This document shows, one piece after another, positions 1 through 7,652 of a DNA stretch of 35,304 nucleotides. The notes under the pieces are model-generated. The model ran no database searches. It saw only the letters and a list, made by a program, of their open reading frames with translations, and had not been told where the DNA came from. Source of the stretch: Kiritimatiellia bacterium (GTDB lineage: Bacteria; Verrucomicrobiota; Kiritimatiellia; RFP12; UBA1067); NCBI GenBank assembly GCA_016302985.1, contig JAEDMN010000005.1:1-35304 (forward strand). The letters run 5' to 3'. The position numbers were made by a program, and so were the translations under genes. The stretch's first letter is position 1; the number at the start of each line of letters is the position of its first letter.

Positions 1-30
1 ACGAAACGGCATTGCGGCCCGATTTAGAAA

Positions 31-39
31 TGGTATACT
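31..39 (+). promoter_or_regulatory. Extended -10 promoter for purB
   Basis: TGG followed by TATACT (34-39) lies 34 nt before the purB ATG. It matches the TGnTATAMT pattern seen upstream of six other transcription units here. The best -35 candidate, TTGCGG at 12-17, is a poor match, so the TG extension probably compensates. The expected transcript start is near 46, leaving a short leader that carries an AAGAGG Shine-Dalgarno sequence. Confidence 0.7.
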
Positions 40-73
40 ATTCGTCACATTTCGAACGAAGAAGAGGTACACG

Positions 74-1438
74 ATGGCCTATCTTGACATGTTGTGCGCG
101 GTTTCGCCGCTGGATGGACGTTATGGCTCCAAGGTTGAGGAGCTGCGCGACGTCTTCTCCGAATACGGCCTGGTGAAGCGCCGCGTGGCGGTGGAGTGCG
201 CGTGGCTGGCGGCGCTCTGCGCGAGTCCCGAGCTGCCCGAGTGCCCCGCGCTGACGGCGGACGAGGCGAAGGCGCTGCAGGCGATCGCGGACGGCTTCTC
301 CGTGGCGGACGCCCAGCGCGTGAAGGACATCGAGAAGACGACGAACCACGACGTCAAGGCGGTCGAGTACTTCATCAAGGAGAAGATCAAGGGCACGTCG
401 CTCGAAGGGCGTGGCGAATTCGTCCATTTCTCCTGCACGAGCGAGGACATCAACAACATGAGCCACGCGCTCATGCTCCGCGACGGCCTGAAGGCGCTGC
501 GCGCCGCGCAGAACGAGGTTACGGACGCGATCGCCGCGATGGCGCACGCGTTCGCGGCCGTCCCGATGCTCGCGCACACGCACGGCCAGCCCGCCTCCCC
601 GACGACGCTCGGCAAGGAGCTCGCGGTGGTCGCGGCGCGCCTGCGCCGCCAGCAGGACGAGATCGACCGCATCGTGCTGCCCGCGAAGATGAACGGGGCC
701 GTCGGCAACTTCAACGCGCACCTCTCCGCCTATCCGGACGTCGACTGGGAGGCGCTCGCGCGCGGCGTGATCGAGGGCTTCGGCCTGCGCCAGAACCGTC
801 TCACGATCCAGATCGAGCCGCACGACGGCATGGCGGAGCTTTTCGACGCGATCCAGCGCTGGAACACGGTTCTGATCGACTTCGACCGCGACGTGTGGAC
901 GTACGTCTCGATGGGCTACTTCAAGCAGAAGACGGTGAAGGGCGAGATCGGCTCGTCCACGATGCCGCACAAGGTCAACCCCATCGATTTCGAGAACTCG
1001 GAGGGCAACCTCGGCCTCGCGAACGCGATGCTCGGCTTCCTCGCGCGCAAGCTGCCGATCAGCCGCATGCAGCGCGACCTCACGGACTCGACGGTGCTGC
1101 GCAACATGGGCGTCGGCTTCGGCTACGCGCTCGTGGCGGTGAAGTCCACGCTCAAGGGCCTCGGCAAGCTGCAGCTCAATCAGGACCGCCTGGCGGAAGA
1201 CCTCGACCACAACTGGGAGGTGCTCGCGGAGCCCATCCAGACCGTGATGCGCAAGGTCGGCATGGCGAACCCGTACGAGCGTCTGAAGGAGCTCACCCGC
1301 GGCCGCCGCGTGACGGCCGAGATCATGAAGGAGTTCGTCGGCGGGCTGGAACTGCCCGAGGCGGACAGGAAGCGTCTCCTCGAGATGACGCCGGCGACTT
1401 ACGTGGGCATGGCGGAGAAGCTCGCCGCCCTCGTGTGA
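74..1438 (+). CDS. purB: Adenylosuccinate lyase (E. coli-type PurB)
   Basis: A 454-residue cytoplasmic enzyme of the fumarase/aspartase superfamily. It catalyses two beta-eliminations that release fumarate: SAICAR to AICAR in de novo purine synthesis, and adenylosuccinate to AMP. The N-terminus (LCAVSPLDGRYGSKVEELR) and the signature loop SSTMPHKVNPIDFENSEGN near residue 297 are almost the same as in E. coli PurB, followed by the conserved RDLTDSTVLRN and DHNWEVLAEPIQTVMR stretches. The length matches the E. coli-type subfamily (about 456 aa) rather than the shorter Bacillus type. An AAGAGG Shine-Dalgarno precedes the ATG. A lipoprotein gene follows after 25 nt and probably shares the transcript. 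The purine gene purN is also in the window but about 14 kb away in another unit. Confidence 0.97.
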   Translation: MAYLDMLCAVSPLDGRYGSKVEELRDVFSEYGLVKRRVAVECAWLAALCASPELPECPALTADEAKALQAIADGFSVADAQRVKDIEKTTNHDVKAVEYFIKEKIKGTSLEGRGEFVHFSCTSEDINNMSHALMLRDGLKALRAAQNEVTDAIAAMAHAFAAVPMLAHTHGQPASPTTLGKELAVVAARLRRQQDEIDRIVLPAKMNGAVGNFNAHLSAYPDVDWEALARGVIEGFGLRQNRLTIQIEPHDGMAELFDAIQRWNTVLIDFDRDVWTYVSMGYFKQKTVKGEIGSSTMPHKVNPIDFENSEGNLGLANAMLGFLARKLPISRMQRDLTDSTVLRNMGVGFGYALVAVKSTLKGLGKLQLNQDRLAEDLDHNWEVLAEPIQTVMRKVGMANPYERLKELTRGRRVTAEIMKEFVGGLELPEADRKRLLEMTPATYVGMAEKLAALV

Positions 1439-1463
1439 TAGAACCAAACAAAAGGAGAAAAAA

Positions 1464-1712
1464 ATGAAGATGCTGATGATTGCCGCCGCCGTGTGCGGTC
1501 TTGCGTTCATGACGGGCTGCCAGAAGGAAGAGACGCCGGCCGAGAAGGCCCAGGCCTCCCTCCAGCAGACCGCGAATGACACGAAGAAAGCCGCCGAGGC
1601 TGCCGCGCCTGACGCGAAGAAGGCCGCGGACGCCGCCCTCAAGGACGTGAAGAAGGCCGCCGATGCTGCCGCGTCCGACGCGAAGAAGGCCGCCGACGGC
1701 CTCAAGAAGTAA
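1464..1712 (+). CDS. Small lipoprotein with 11-residue Lys/Ala repeats
   Basis: An 82-residue predicted lipoprotein. A short hydrophobic signal (residues 4-18) ends in a lipobox-like FMTGC, with Cys19 as the expected lipidation site. The mature chain is almost entirely Ala, Lys, Asp and Glu. From residue 41 it is built of 11-residue units beginning KKAA (41-51, 52-62, 63-73) plus a partial unit at 74-82. This hendecad pattern predicts a long amphipathic helix or right-handed coiled coil, as in Lpp-like or LEA-type proteins. The mature part has only one Cys and no enzyme motif. AAAGGAG precedes the ATG, and the gene lies 25 nt behind purB with a strong terminator straight after it. A structural envelope or stress role is inference; no specific family is recognised. 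Confidence 0.8.
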   Translation: MKMLMIAAAVCGLAFMTGCQKEETPAEKAQASLQQTANDTKKAAEAAAPDAKKAADAALKDVKKAADAAASDAKKAADGLKK

Positions 1713-1731
1713 CATCCCCGGATGTGCTTCG

Positions 1732-1769
1732 AGGACGCTGGCCGGATTTTCCGACCGGCGTCCTTTTTT
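1732..1769 (+). terminator. Intrinsic terminator after the lipoprotein gene
   Basis: A near-perfect hairpin with 15-nt arms (1732-1746 and 1750-1764), a 3-nt TTT loop, one G-T wobble and one C-A mismatch, followed by a run of T to 1769. It is a textbook Rho-independent terminator closing the purB-lipoprotein unit. Its T-run merges directly into the next promoter (TTTTTTGCTATACT, 1764-1777). Confidence 0.93.
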
Positions 1770-1777
1770 GCTATACT
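1764..1777 (+). promoter_or_regulatory. TTTTTTGCTATACT promoter of the glycosidase gene
   Basis: Extended -10 (TGC at 1769-1771, TATACT at 1772-1777) directly joined to the terminator T-run. Six nt separate TATACT from the ATG at 1784, so transcription should start at or next to the A of the start codon and give a leaderless mRNA. An AGGAG lies only 2 nt before the ATG, too close for normal Shine-Dalgarno spacing. Confidence 0.7.
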
Positions 1778-1783
1778 AGGAGC

Positions 1784-4531
1784 ATGAAAAACAACCTTTT
1801 CGTCCTGTTCCTGCTGCCCGTCCTGGCGGCCGTGTCCGCGCCGCTTTCCTACGATCCCGCGAAGTGGGACGCGAACCCGCTGGACTGGCGGTTCGACGCG
1901 GCCGCGGGGACGCTGTGCGGCGGCAGCGCGAATGCGTTCGCGATCTTCGACGCGCCCCGGTGCGCGAAGATGCGCCTTTCCGCGCGCGTGACGCCGGAGT
2001 CCGCCGGCACGAACAACTGGGCCACGTGCGGCGTGTCGCTGTTCCACGACGAGTGGAACTACTGGCACGTGGCGCTCGTGCAGGCCCCGCCCGAGGCCGG
2101 CGGGCGCCGCCATTTCGAGCTCTGCGAGATGCGCGGCGGCGCCTGGCTGTCGCAGTACCAGGACAAGCTCGTCTGCACGGAGCAGCGGCAGGTCCGCGCC
2201 TGGAACTACGGCGAGACGCTGGACCTCTCCATCGAAAGCACGCCGGAGGGCATCCGCGGCGAAGTCCGCGACGCGACGGGCGCGCGCATCTGGTCCATGC
2301 GCTACGCGTTCCCCGCGCCCGCGGCGGACGGCACGGTGCGCGCCGTGACCTGCGGCCGGCCGGCGCTTCACGTCAACGGCGGCTTCCGGGGCGTCTTCGC
2401 GAAGCTGGACGCGGACTGCGCGGAGCCCCGTCCCGTGTCCTCGGCCTTCCCGGCCTACACGGGGGACATCTTCGTGCCGGACGTGAAGGAGTCGGCGACG
2501 GGCTTCTTCCGCGTCGTCGAGAAGGACGGTCGCTGGTGGGTGATCGATCCGCTCGGGCGCGGCACGGTGCTGCTTGGCGTCGACCACGTCACCTACTGGG
2601 GCCACCACAGCCAGCGCGCGCACGTCAGTCACCACCACGAGGTGAACAAGGTCAAGTTCCCCGACAAGCGCGACTGGGAGGCCGATACGCTCGGCCGCCT
2701 GAAGGCCTGGGGCTTCAATCTGCTCGGCGCCGGGTGCGACCACGCGCTCAAGCACCGTGGGCTGATCCACACCATCTTCCTCTCCATCGGCGACGGGCTC
2801 TGCGGGGAGGGCAACGACCCGGACTACTACATCTGCCCGAACGAGCACCGTCCCTGCTCGGCATTCCCGAACGTGTTCCATCCGCAGTTCGCCGCCTGGG
2901 CGGACTACAAGGCGCGCCGCCAGTGCGCGCCGAACCGCGACGACCCGTGGCTCTTCGGCTACTTCATCGACAACGAACTCGCGTGGTGGGGCCGCGGCGG
3001 CGCCGCGACGGGCCTCTTCGACGCCGTCGCGAAGCTGCCCGCGACGCACAGCGCGCGCGTCGCCCAGCAGGCGTTCCTCGCGGCACGCGGAGTGAAGGGG
3101 ACGCCCTCGGCCGACGACAAGCTCGCGTTCCTGAAGCTCGCGGCCGACCGCTACTTCCGCATCTCGAGCGAGGCGATCCGGCGGCATGACCCGAACCACC
3201 TCGTGATGGGCGCGCGCTTCGCGGGCCTCGGGGGCGCGCATCCCGCGGTCTGGGAGGTCTCCGGAAAGTACTGCGACGTTGTGACCTTCAACTGCTACCC
3301 GTGGGCGGACCTCGACCGCAACGTGGTGATGACGGACCGCGGCGGGAACGCGAAGCGCGTCGTCGACGCGTTCACGGAGCAGTACGGCCACGTGAAGCGT
3401 CCGATGCTGATCACCGAGTGGAGCTTCCCCGCGCTCGACTCGGGTCTGCCGTGCACGGGCGGCGCGGGCCAGCGCTTCCAGACGCAGGCGCTGCGCACGC
3501 AGGCGACGGAGCTCTTCGCGAAGACGATGCTGTCGCTGCCGTTCCTGGTCGGATACGACTACTTCATGTGGGTGGACGAGCCGCCGGAGGGCATCAGCGA
3601 CGCGTTCCCGGAGGACTCCAACTACGGCCTCATCAACGAGAAGGGCGAGGCGTATCCGGAGATCACGTCCATGTTCGCGCGGCTCCACCGGGAGGTCGGC
3701 ACGTGGCTGCGCGCGGGCGCGCCCGCGGAGAAGCCTGCGCCGGCGCGGGCGGGCGGCGAGACGGCGGAGCAGGCGCTTGCGCGCCTCGCGCCCGCCGCTG
3801 CGGGGAAGACCGCGTCCGCCGTCCGCGAGGGGGACCGCTACGTGCTGCGCAACGCGTCCGGCCTCGAGCTCGCGGGCCGCATGGGGGCGCGGTACATGTT
3901 CGAGTCGGTGAAGCTGGGCGGCACGCTGCTGGGCCAGTACACGGGCATGCTGAACGACCGCGTGGACGGCGGACTCAGGTGGAACGACGCGACGAAGGTC
4001 GTCTCCGCCGAGGTGCGGACCGAGGGCGGACGCGCCGTCGCCGTGGTGGCGTCCGAGAACCGCCCCTCGGCCGGATACGGCTTCCGGCTGACGCACCGGA
4101 TCGTCCTCCCCGCGGAGGGGACGCGCTTCCTCTGCGAGCTCGTCAGGGCGGAGAACATCGGCGAGAAGCCGATCGACGTGAACGCCTTCTACTTCCGCCA
4201 GTACGCCCCGTACGCGACGGACAAGAACGAGACGAAGATGAAGGTCGTGCCGAACCTCTGGAAGGCGCCGTTCCACGACGCGTGGTTCGCCCGGACGGGC
4301 GGGGCCTACTTCGGCGGCGCCACCACCGCGCCGACGGTCAGCATGTTCTGCTACCACCTGATGAGCAACGGGAAGAGCCAGCATCCGGACGCCATGTTCG
4401 CGCCGGAGAAGGAGCTGGTGCTGGCGCCGGGCGCCGTCTATGACCCCAAGGGGACGATGTGGATGGTCGCGCTGTGCGGCCTCGACGGCGCCGACGGCTG
4501 GAAGAAGGCGGTCGGAGAGGCGACGAAGTGA
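1784..4531 (+). CDS. Secreted GH-A-clan glycoside hydrolase, agarase-like
   Basis: A 915-residue exported protein with a Sec signal peptide (KNNLFVLFLLPVLAAVSA). Residues about 20-230 look like a concanavalin/LamG-type beta-sandwich. A central (beta/alpha)8-type domain starts near residue 235 (GRWWVIDPLGRGTVLLGVDH). The likely acid/base is Glu398 in YFIDNELAWW and the likely nucleophile is Glu545 in LITEWSFPA, the usual strand-4 and strand-7 arrangement of clan GH-A. A C-terminal beta-rich region (about 690-915) completes the chain. The overall pattern recalls agarase/GH50-like enzymes common in PVC bacteria, but the exact family and substrate are not certain. The start at 1784 is chosen for the signal peptide and promoter; an in-frame upstream extension would run back through the terminator. 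The stop overlaps the GTG of the next gene. Confidence 0.85.
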   Translation: MKNNLFVLFLLPVLAAVSAPLSYDPAKWDANPLDWRFDAAAGTLCGGSANAFAIFDAPRCAKMRLSARVTPESAGTNNWATCGVSLFHDEWNYWHVALVQAPPEAGGRRHFELCEMRGGAWLSQYQDKLVCTEQRQVRAWNYGETLDLSIESTPEGIRGEVRDATGARIWSMRYAFPAPAADGTVRAVTCGRPALHVNGGFRGVFAKLDADCAEPRPVSSAFPAYTGDIFVPDVKESATGFFRVVEKDGRWWVIDPLGRGTVLLGVDHVTYWGHHSQRAHVSHHHEVNKVKFPDKRDWEADTLGRLKAWGFNLLGAGCDHALKHRGLIHTIFLSIGDGLCGEGNDPDYYICPNEHRPCSAFPNVFHPQFAAWADYKARRQCAPNRDDPWLFGYFIDNELAWWGRGGAATGLFDAVAKLPATHSARVAQQAFLAARGVKGTPSADDKLAFLKLAADRYFRISSEAIRRHDPNHLVMGARFAGLGGAHPAVWEVSGKYCDVVTFNCYPWADLDRNVVMTDRGGNAKRVVDAFTEQYGHVKRPMLITEWSFPALDSGLPCTGGAGQRFQTQALRTQATELFAKTMLSLPFLVGYDYFMWVDEPPEGISDAFPEDSNYGLINEKGEAYPEITSMFARLHREVGTWLRAGAPAEKPAPARAGGETAEQALARLAPAAAGKTASAVREGDRYVLRNASGLELAGRMGARYMFESVKLGGTLLGQYTGMLNDRVDGGLRWNDATKVVSAEVRTEGGRAVAVVASENRPSAGYGFRLTHRIVLPAEGTRFLCELVRAENIGEKPIDVNAFYFRQYAPYATDKNETKMKVVPNLWKAPFHDAWFARTGGAYFGGATTAPTVSMFCYHLMSNGKSQHPDAMFAPEKELVLAPGAVYDPKGTMWMVALCGLDGADGWKKAVGEATK

Positions 4532-5319
4532 GCAGGCTGTTCGAAGTCAACGACCTGCACGTCACCTACCGCCGGCCGGGGGAGAAGCCCCTTGAGGCGG
4601 TGAAGGGCGTGAGCTTCGCCCTGGAGGAGGGCGAGACGCTCGGCATCGTGGGCGAGAGCGGCAGCGGCAAGTCGACGATTGCGAAGGCGCTCATGCTGCT
4701 GCTGCCGGCATCCGGCGGCGAGATCCTGTTCTGCGGACGCAACGTCGGGAAGTTCTCCGCCGCCGAGCGCCGGGGCTACCGCCGCGACGTGCAGATGGTG
4801 TTCCAGGACGCGGTCGGGTCGCTCAATCCGCGCATGACCATCCGCCAGGCGCTCGCGGAGGCGTTCGCCGTCTCCGGGCGCGCGGATGCGGCAGACGGTC
4901 CGCGAAAGCCCGAGGACCTGCTGGACATCGTCGGGCTCTCGCGGGCCGTGCTGGACCAGTACCCGCGCGAACTCTCGGGCGGGCAGTGCCAGCGGGCGTC
5001 CTTCGCACGGGCGCTGGCGGTGCATCCGCGCGTGCTGGTGGCGGACGAGCCCGTCTCCGCCCTCGACGTGTCGGTGCAGGCCCGCATCCTCAACCTGATG
5101 CGCGACCTGCGGCGCGGGCTCGGGCTCGCGGTGATCCTCATCGCGCACGACCTCGCGGTGGTGCGCAACGTCTGCGACCGCGTGTGCGTGATGCACAAGG
5201 GGCTGTTCGCGGACGCGGGGACGGCGGACGAGGTGTTCGCGCGTCCGACGAGCGACTACACGAAGAATCTCCTCGCGGCCGTCCCCGACGTCGCCCGCGA
5301 GTTGGCGAAGCGCATCTGA
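4528..5319 (+). CDS. ABC transporter ATP-binding protein, OppF/DppF-like
   Basis: A 263-residue ATPase subunit with all nucleotide-binding motifs: Walker A GESGSGKS at residues 42-49, signature LSGGQ at 149-153 and Walker B VLVADEP with Asp173/Glu174. It has the ALDVSVQARILNLM stretch and a C-terminal tail (PTSDYTKNLLAAVP) typical of the oligopeptide/dipeptide subfamily. It would energise import of peptides or, in some family members, oligosaccharides. GTG is the start: it overlaps the preceding TGA as GTGA and a GGAGAGG lies upstream. No permease, binding protein or second ATPase is nearby, so partners must be encoded elsewhere. The coupling to a glycosidase suggests a glycan substrate (inference). 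Confidence 0.9.
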   Translation: MSRLFEVNDLHVTYRRPGEKPLEAVKGVSFALEEGETLGIVGESGSGKSTIAKALMLLLPASGGEILFCGRNVGKFSAAERRGYRRDVQMVFQDAVGSLNPRMTIRQALAEAFAVSGRADAADGPRKPEDLLDIVGLSRAVLDQYPRELSGGQCQRASFARALAVHPRVLVADEPVSALDVSVQARILNLMRDLRRGLGLAVILIAHDLAVVRNVCDRVCVMHKGLFADAGTADEVFARPTSDYTKNLLAAVPDVARELAKRI

Positions 5320-5350
5320 AAGAAACAAACGACGAAAGGCTGCGCGGACG

Positions 5351-6883
5351 ATGTTGATCAAGATTCTGCTGACGCTGCTGTTCCTCTCCGTGATGGTGGG
5401 GGTGGGCCTGTACAGCCGCAAGCATTCGCGGTCGGTGGACGGCTTCGTGCTGGGCGGACGGAACGTGGGGCCGTGGTTGACGGCGTTCGCCTACGGCACG
5501 AGCTACTTCTCCGCGGTCGTGTTCGTCGGTTACGCGGGGCAGTTCGGCTGGAAGTTCGGCCTCTCCTCGGCCTGGATCGGCATCGGCAACGCGGTCATCG
5601 GCTCGCTGTTCGCCTGGCTGGTGCTCGCGCGGCGGACGCGCCTGATGACGCAGCACATCCAGAGCCGCACGATGCCGGACTTCTTCGGCACGCGGTTCGC
5701 CTCGGAGGGGCTGCGCGTGATCGCCTCGGTCATCGTCTTCGTCTTCCTCATCCCGTACACGGCGGGCGTGTACATGGGCCTCGCGCAGCTGTTCGAGATG
5801 AGCTTCGCGGTGCCGTACGCCTACTGCGCGGCGACGATGGCCGTGCTGACGGCGGTCTACGTCATCCTGGGCGGGTACAAGGCGACGGCGATCAACGACT
5901 TCATCCAGGGCATCATCATGCTCTTCGGCATCACGGCGGTGATCGTGGCGGTGCTGAACCTGAAGGGCGGCCTCGGACAGGCCGTGCAGAGCCTGGCGGC
6001 GATTCCGGCGGACAAGGCGCCGGAGGTCAACGGGCAGTTCGCGACGTGGTTCGGTCCCGACCCGTGGGCGCTGCTGGGCGTCGTGGTGCTCACCTCGCTC
6101 GGCACGTGGGGCCTGCCGCAGATGGTGGGCAAGTTCTACTCCATCACGGACGAGTCGGCGATTCGCCGGGGCACGGTGATCTCGACGCTCTTCGCGGTGG
6201 TCGTCGCGGGCGGGTGCTACTTCCTCGGCGGGTTTGGCCGCCTCTTCCCGACGCCCCCGCTGAAGGCGAACGGCCGGCTCGCGTTCGACACGATCATCCC
6301 GTCCATGCTGAGCAGCCTGCCGGACGTGCTGATCGCCCTCGTCGTGCTGCTGGTGCTCTCCGCGTCGATGTCCACGCTGGCGTCGCTCGTGCTGACGTCG
6401 TCGTCCACGATGACGCTGGACCTCATCTACCGGGACCGGAAGTCCGCCGACGGCGAGGTGGCGTCCGGCTCCATCGACGACGCGGTCGCGGCGAAGATCG
6501 AGTGGCGCAAGGTCGTGGTGATGCGCGTCCTGATCGTGTTCTTCATCGTGATCTCGCTGCTGATCGCGCTGAATCCGCCGCAGTTCATCGCGCAGCTGAT
6601 GGGCATCTCGTGGGGTGCGCTCGCGGGCGCGTTCCTGGCGCCGTTCCTGCTCGGCCTCCACTGGAAGGGCGTGACCCGGGCGTCCGTCTGGGCGTGCTTC
6701 GTCTGGGGCGTGGGCCTCACGGTCGTCAACATGCTTTCGGGCAACCGGATCCTCAACCCGATCAACTGCGGCGCGCTCGCGATGCTGGGCGGCTTCGTCG
6801 TGGTGCCGGTGGTCAGCCTGCTGACGCCGAAGCTGCCGAAGGCGCACGTCGACGGCATCTTCGCGTGCTACGGGAGGAAATAG
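5351..6883 (+). CDS. Sodium:solute symporter (SSS family)
   Basis: A 510-residue multi-pass membrane protein, about 13 hydrophobic segments by eye. The N-terminal SVDGFVLGGRNVGPWLTAFAYGTSYFSAVVFVGYAG is the typical SSF start, where the unwound first core helix binds substrate and sodium. Further conserved parts are the charged loop RTMPDFFGTRFAS and the SASMSTLASLVLTSSSTMTLDL segment near residues 336-357. Family members take up proline, sialic acid, sugars, pantothenate or other small solutes with Na+; the substrate cannot be read from sequence. It starts 31 nt after the ABC ATPase gene and is probably in the same operon as the glycosidase, which hints at sugar uptake. The only candidate Shine-Dalgarno (AAAGG) is rather far from the ATG. 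Confidence 0.92.
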   Translation: MLIKILLTLLFLSVMVGVGLYSRKHSRSVDGFVLGGRNVGPWLTAFAYGTSYFSAVVFVGYAGQFGWKFGLSSAWIGIGNAVIGSLFAWLVLARRTRLMTQHIQSRTMPDFFGTRFASEGLRVIASVIVFVFLIPYTAGVYMGLAQLFEMSFAVPYAYCAATMAVLTAVYVILGGYKATAINDFIQGIIMLFGITAVIVAVLNLKGGLGQAVQSLAAIPADKAPEVNGQFATWFGPDPWALLGVVVLTSLGTWGLPQMVGKFYSITDESAIRRGTVISTLFAVVVAGGCYFLGGFGRLFPTPPLKANGRLAFDTIIPSMLSSLPDVLIALVVLLVLSASMSTLASLVLTSSSTMTLDLIYRDRKSADGEVASGSIDDAVAAKIEWRKVVVMRVLIVFFIVISLLIALNPPQFIAQLMGISWGALAGAFLAPFLLGLHWKGVTRASVWACFVWGVGLTVVNMLSGNRILNPINCGALAMLGGFVVVPVVSLLTPKLPKAHVDGIFACYGRK

Positions 6884-6887
6884 CCCC

Positions 6888-6977
6888 ATGCGGGAGCCCG
6901 AGTCCAGGTTGTCCCGCTTCCCGTTCCCGCGGCTGTCGGGCTGGTTCCTGCTGCGCGTCGCGCTGCGGCGGGTCTAG
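6888..6977 (+). CDS. Possible 29-residue peptide after the symporter
   Basis: A 30-codon frame starting 4 nt after the symporter stop. A strong GGAGGAAA lies across the end of the symporter gene at suitable spacing, so translational coupling is plausible. The product starts MREPESRLSRFPFPRLSGW and ends LLRVALRRV: basic, with one short hydrophobic patch that could lie on or insert in the membrane. It ends inside the last codons of the convergent dedA gene. Very small membrane peptides do accompany some transporters, but nothing recognisable supports a function and chance occurrence cannot be excluded. Confidence 0.3.
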   Translation: MREPESRLSRFPFPRLSGWFLLRVALRRV

Positions 6978-6984
6978 CCGCGGC
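6962..6984. terminator. GC-rich hairpin between convergent genes
   Basis: GCTGCGGC (6962-6969) pairs with GCCGCGGC (6977-6984) around a 7-nt loop, exactly at the point where the symporter unit and the minus-strand dedA gene converge. There is no T-run on either side, so it is at best a weak or factor-assisted bidirectional terminator. Confidence 0.3.
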
Positions 6985-7642
6985 GGCGCATGACGAGCTT
7001 CGAGACGGCGACGTACGCGGCCGCGCAGACTGCGCCGCCGAGGATCACCCACACGAGATGCGCGTCGATCATCGCCTTGCCGCGGTGGACGAGCTCCTGG
7101 TAGGTGATGTCGCCGGCGGACCTGCCGAGCCCGTAGCCGGCGAGGGCGAGCACGACCGTCCAGATGCCGGCGCCGAGCCCCGTGAAGAACGCGAAGCGAC
7201 CGAGCGGCATCTTCGCGAGGCCGGCGGGGATCGAGATGAGCTGCCGGATGACGGGAATCAGGCGGCAGACGAACGTGGTCGCGGCGCCGTAGCGGTTGAA
7301 GACCTCGCAGGCGCGTTCAAGCGCCTCGGGCTTCACGAAGAACCACCGGCCGTGTTTCCGGAGGAACGGTTCGCCGAGCTTCGCCGAAAGCCAGTAGTTG
7401 AAGAACGCGCCCGCGAGGGAACCGGCGAGCCCGACAAGGCAGGCCAGCACGAGGTCCGGAACCGGGGCCCGGAGCGTCAGCTCCCCGCGCGCGGCGAGGA
7501 AGCCGGCGGGAATCATCACGATTTCACTCGGGAAGGGGATGAACGAGCTTTCCACCGCCATGAAGAAGAAGATCAGGGCGTAGCCCCAGAGCGGAGCGAG
7601 GGCGGCGACGGCGTCGAGGTGTGCGGCGAGCTGGTCGAGCAT
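6974..7642 (-). CDS. DedA family membrane protein (VTT domain)
   Basis: A 222-residue inner-membrane protein. The N-terminal part contains FFMAVESSFIPFPSEIVMIPAG, the hallmark of the DedA/SNARE-associated (VTT) family, and the later RLIPVIRQLISIPAGLAKM carries the conserved arginine region linked to proton-dependent function. The C-terminal half has further membrane segments and ends in a basic tail. Characterised members are undecaprenyl-phosphate or phospholipid flippases/transporters needed for envelope integrity; which lipid this one moves is not shown. It begins 10 nt downstream of the PP-loop ATPase gene on the same strand, with AGGA overlapping that gene's TAG stop, so the two form a two-gene operon. 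Confidence 0.92.
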   Translation of the reverse strand: MLDQLAAHLDAVAALAPLWGYALIFFFMAVESSFIPFPSEIVMIPAGFLAARGELTLRAPVPDLVLACLVGLAGSLAGAFFNYWLSAKLGEPFLRKHGRWFFVKPEALERACEVFNRYGAATTFVCRLIPVIRQLISIPAGLAKMPLGRFAFFTGLGAGIWTVVLALAGYGLGRSAGDITYQELVHRGKAMIDAHLVWVILGGAVCAAAYVAVSKLVMRRRG

Positions 7643-7652
7643 GGAGGGGGTC

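Noticed and set aside
1724..1783. A longer N-terminus for the glycosidase starting at 1724
   Set aside because: The extra 20 residues would be encoded by the terminator and promoter, and would bury the signal peptide.
38..4384. 1448-codon open frame on the minus strand across purB and the glycosidase
   Set aside because: It is antisense to two clearly recognised proteins and its product is low-complexity Arg/Ala/Val-rich sequence, the usual by-product of high GC at third positions.
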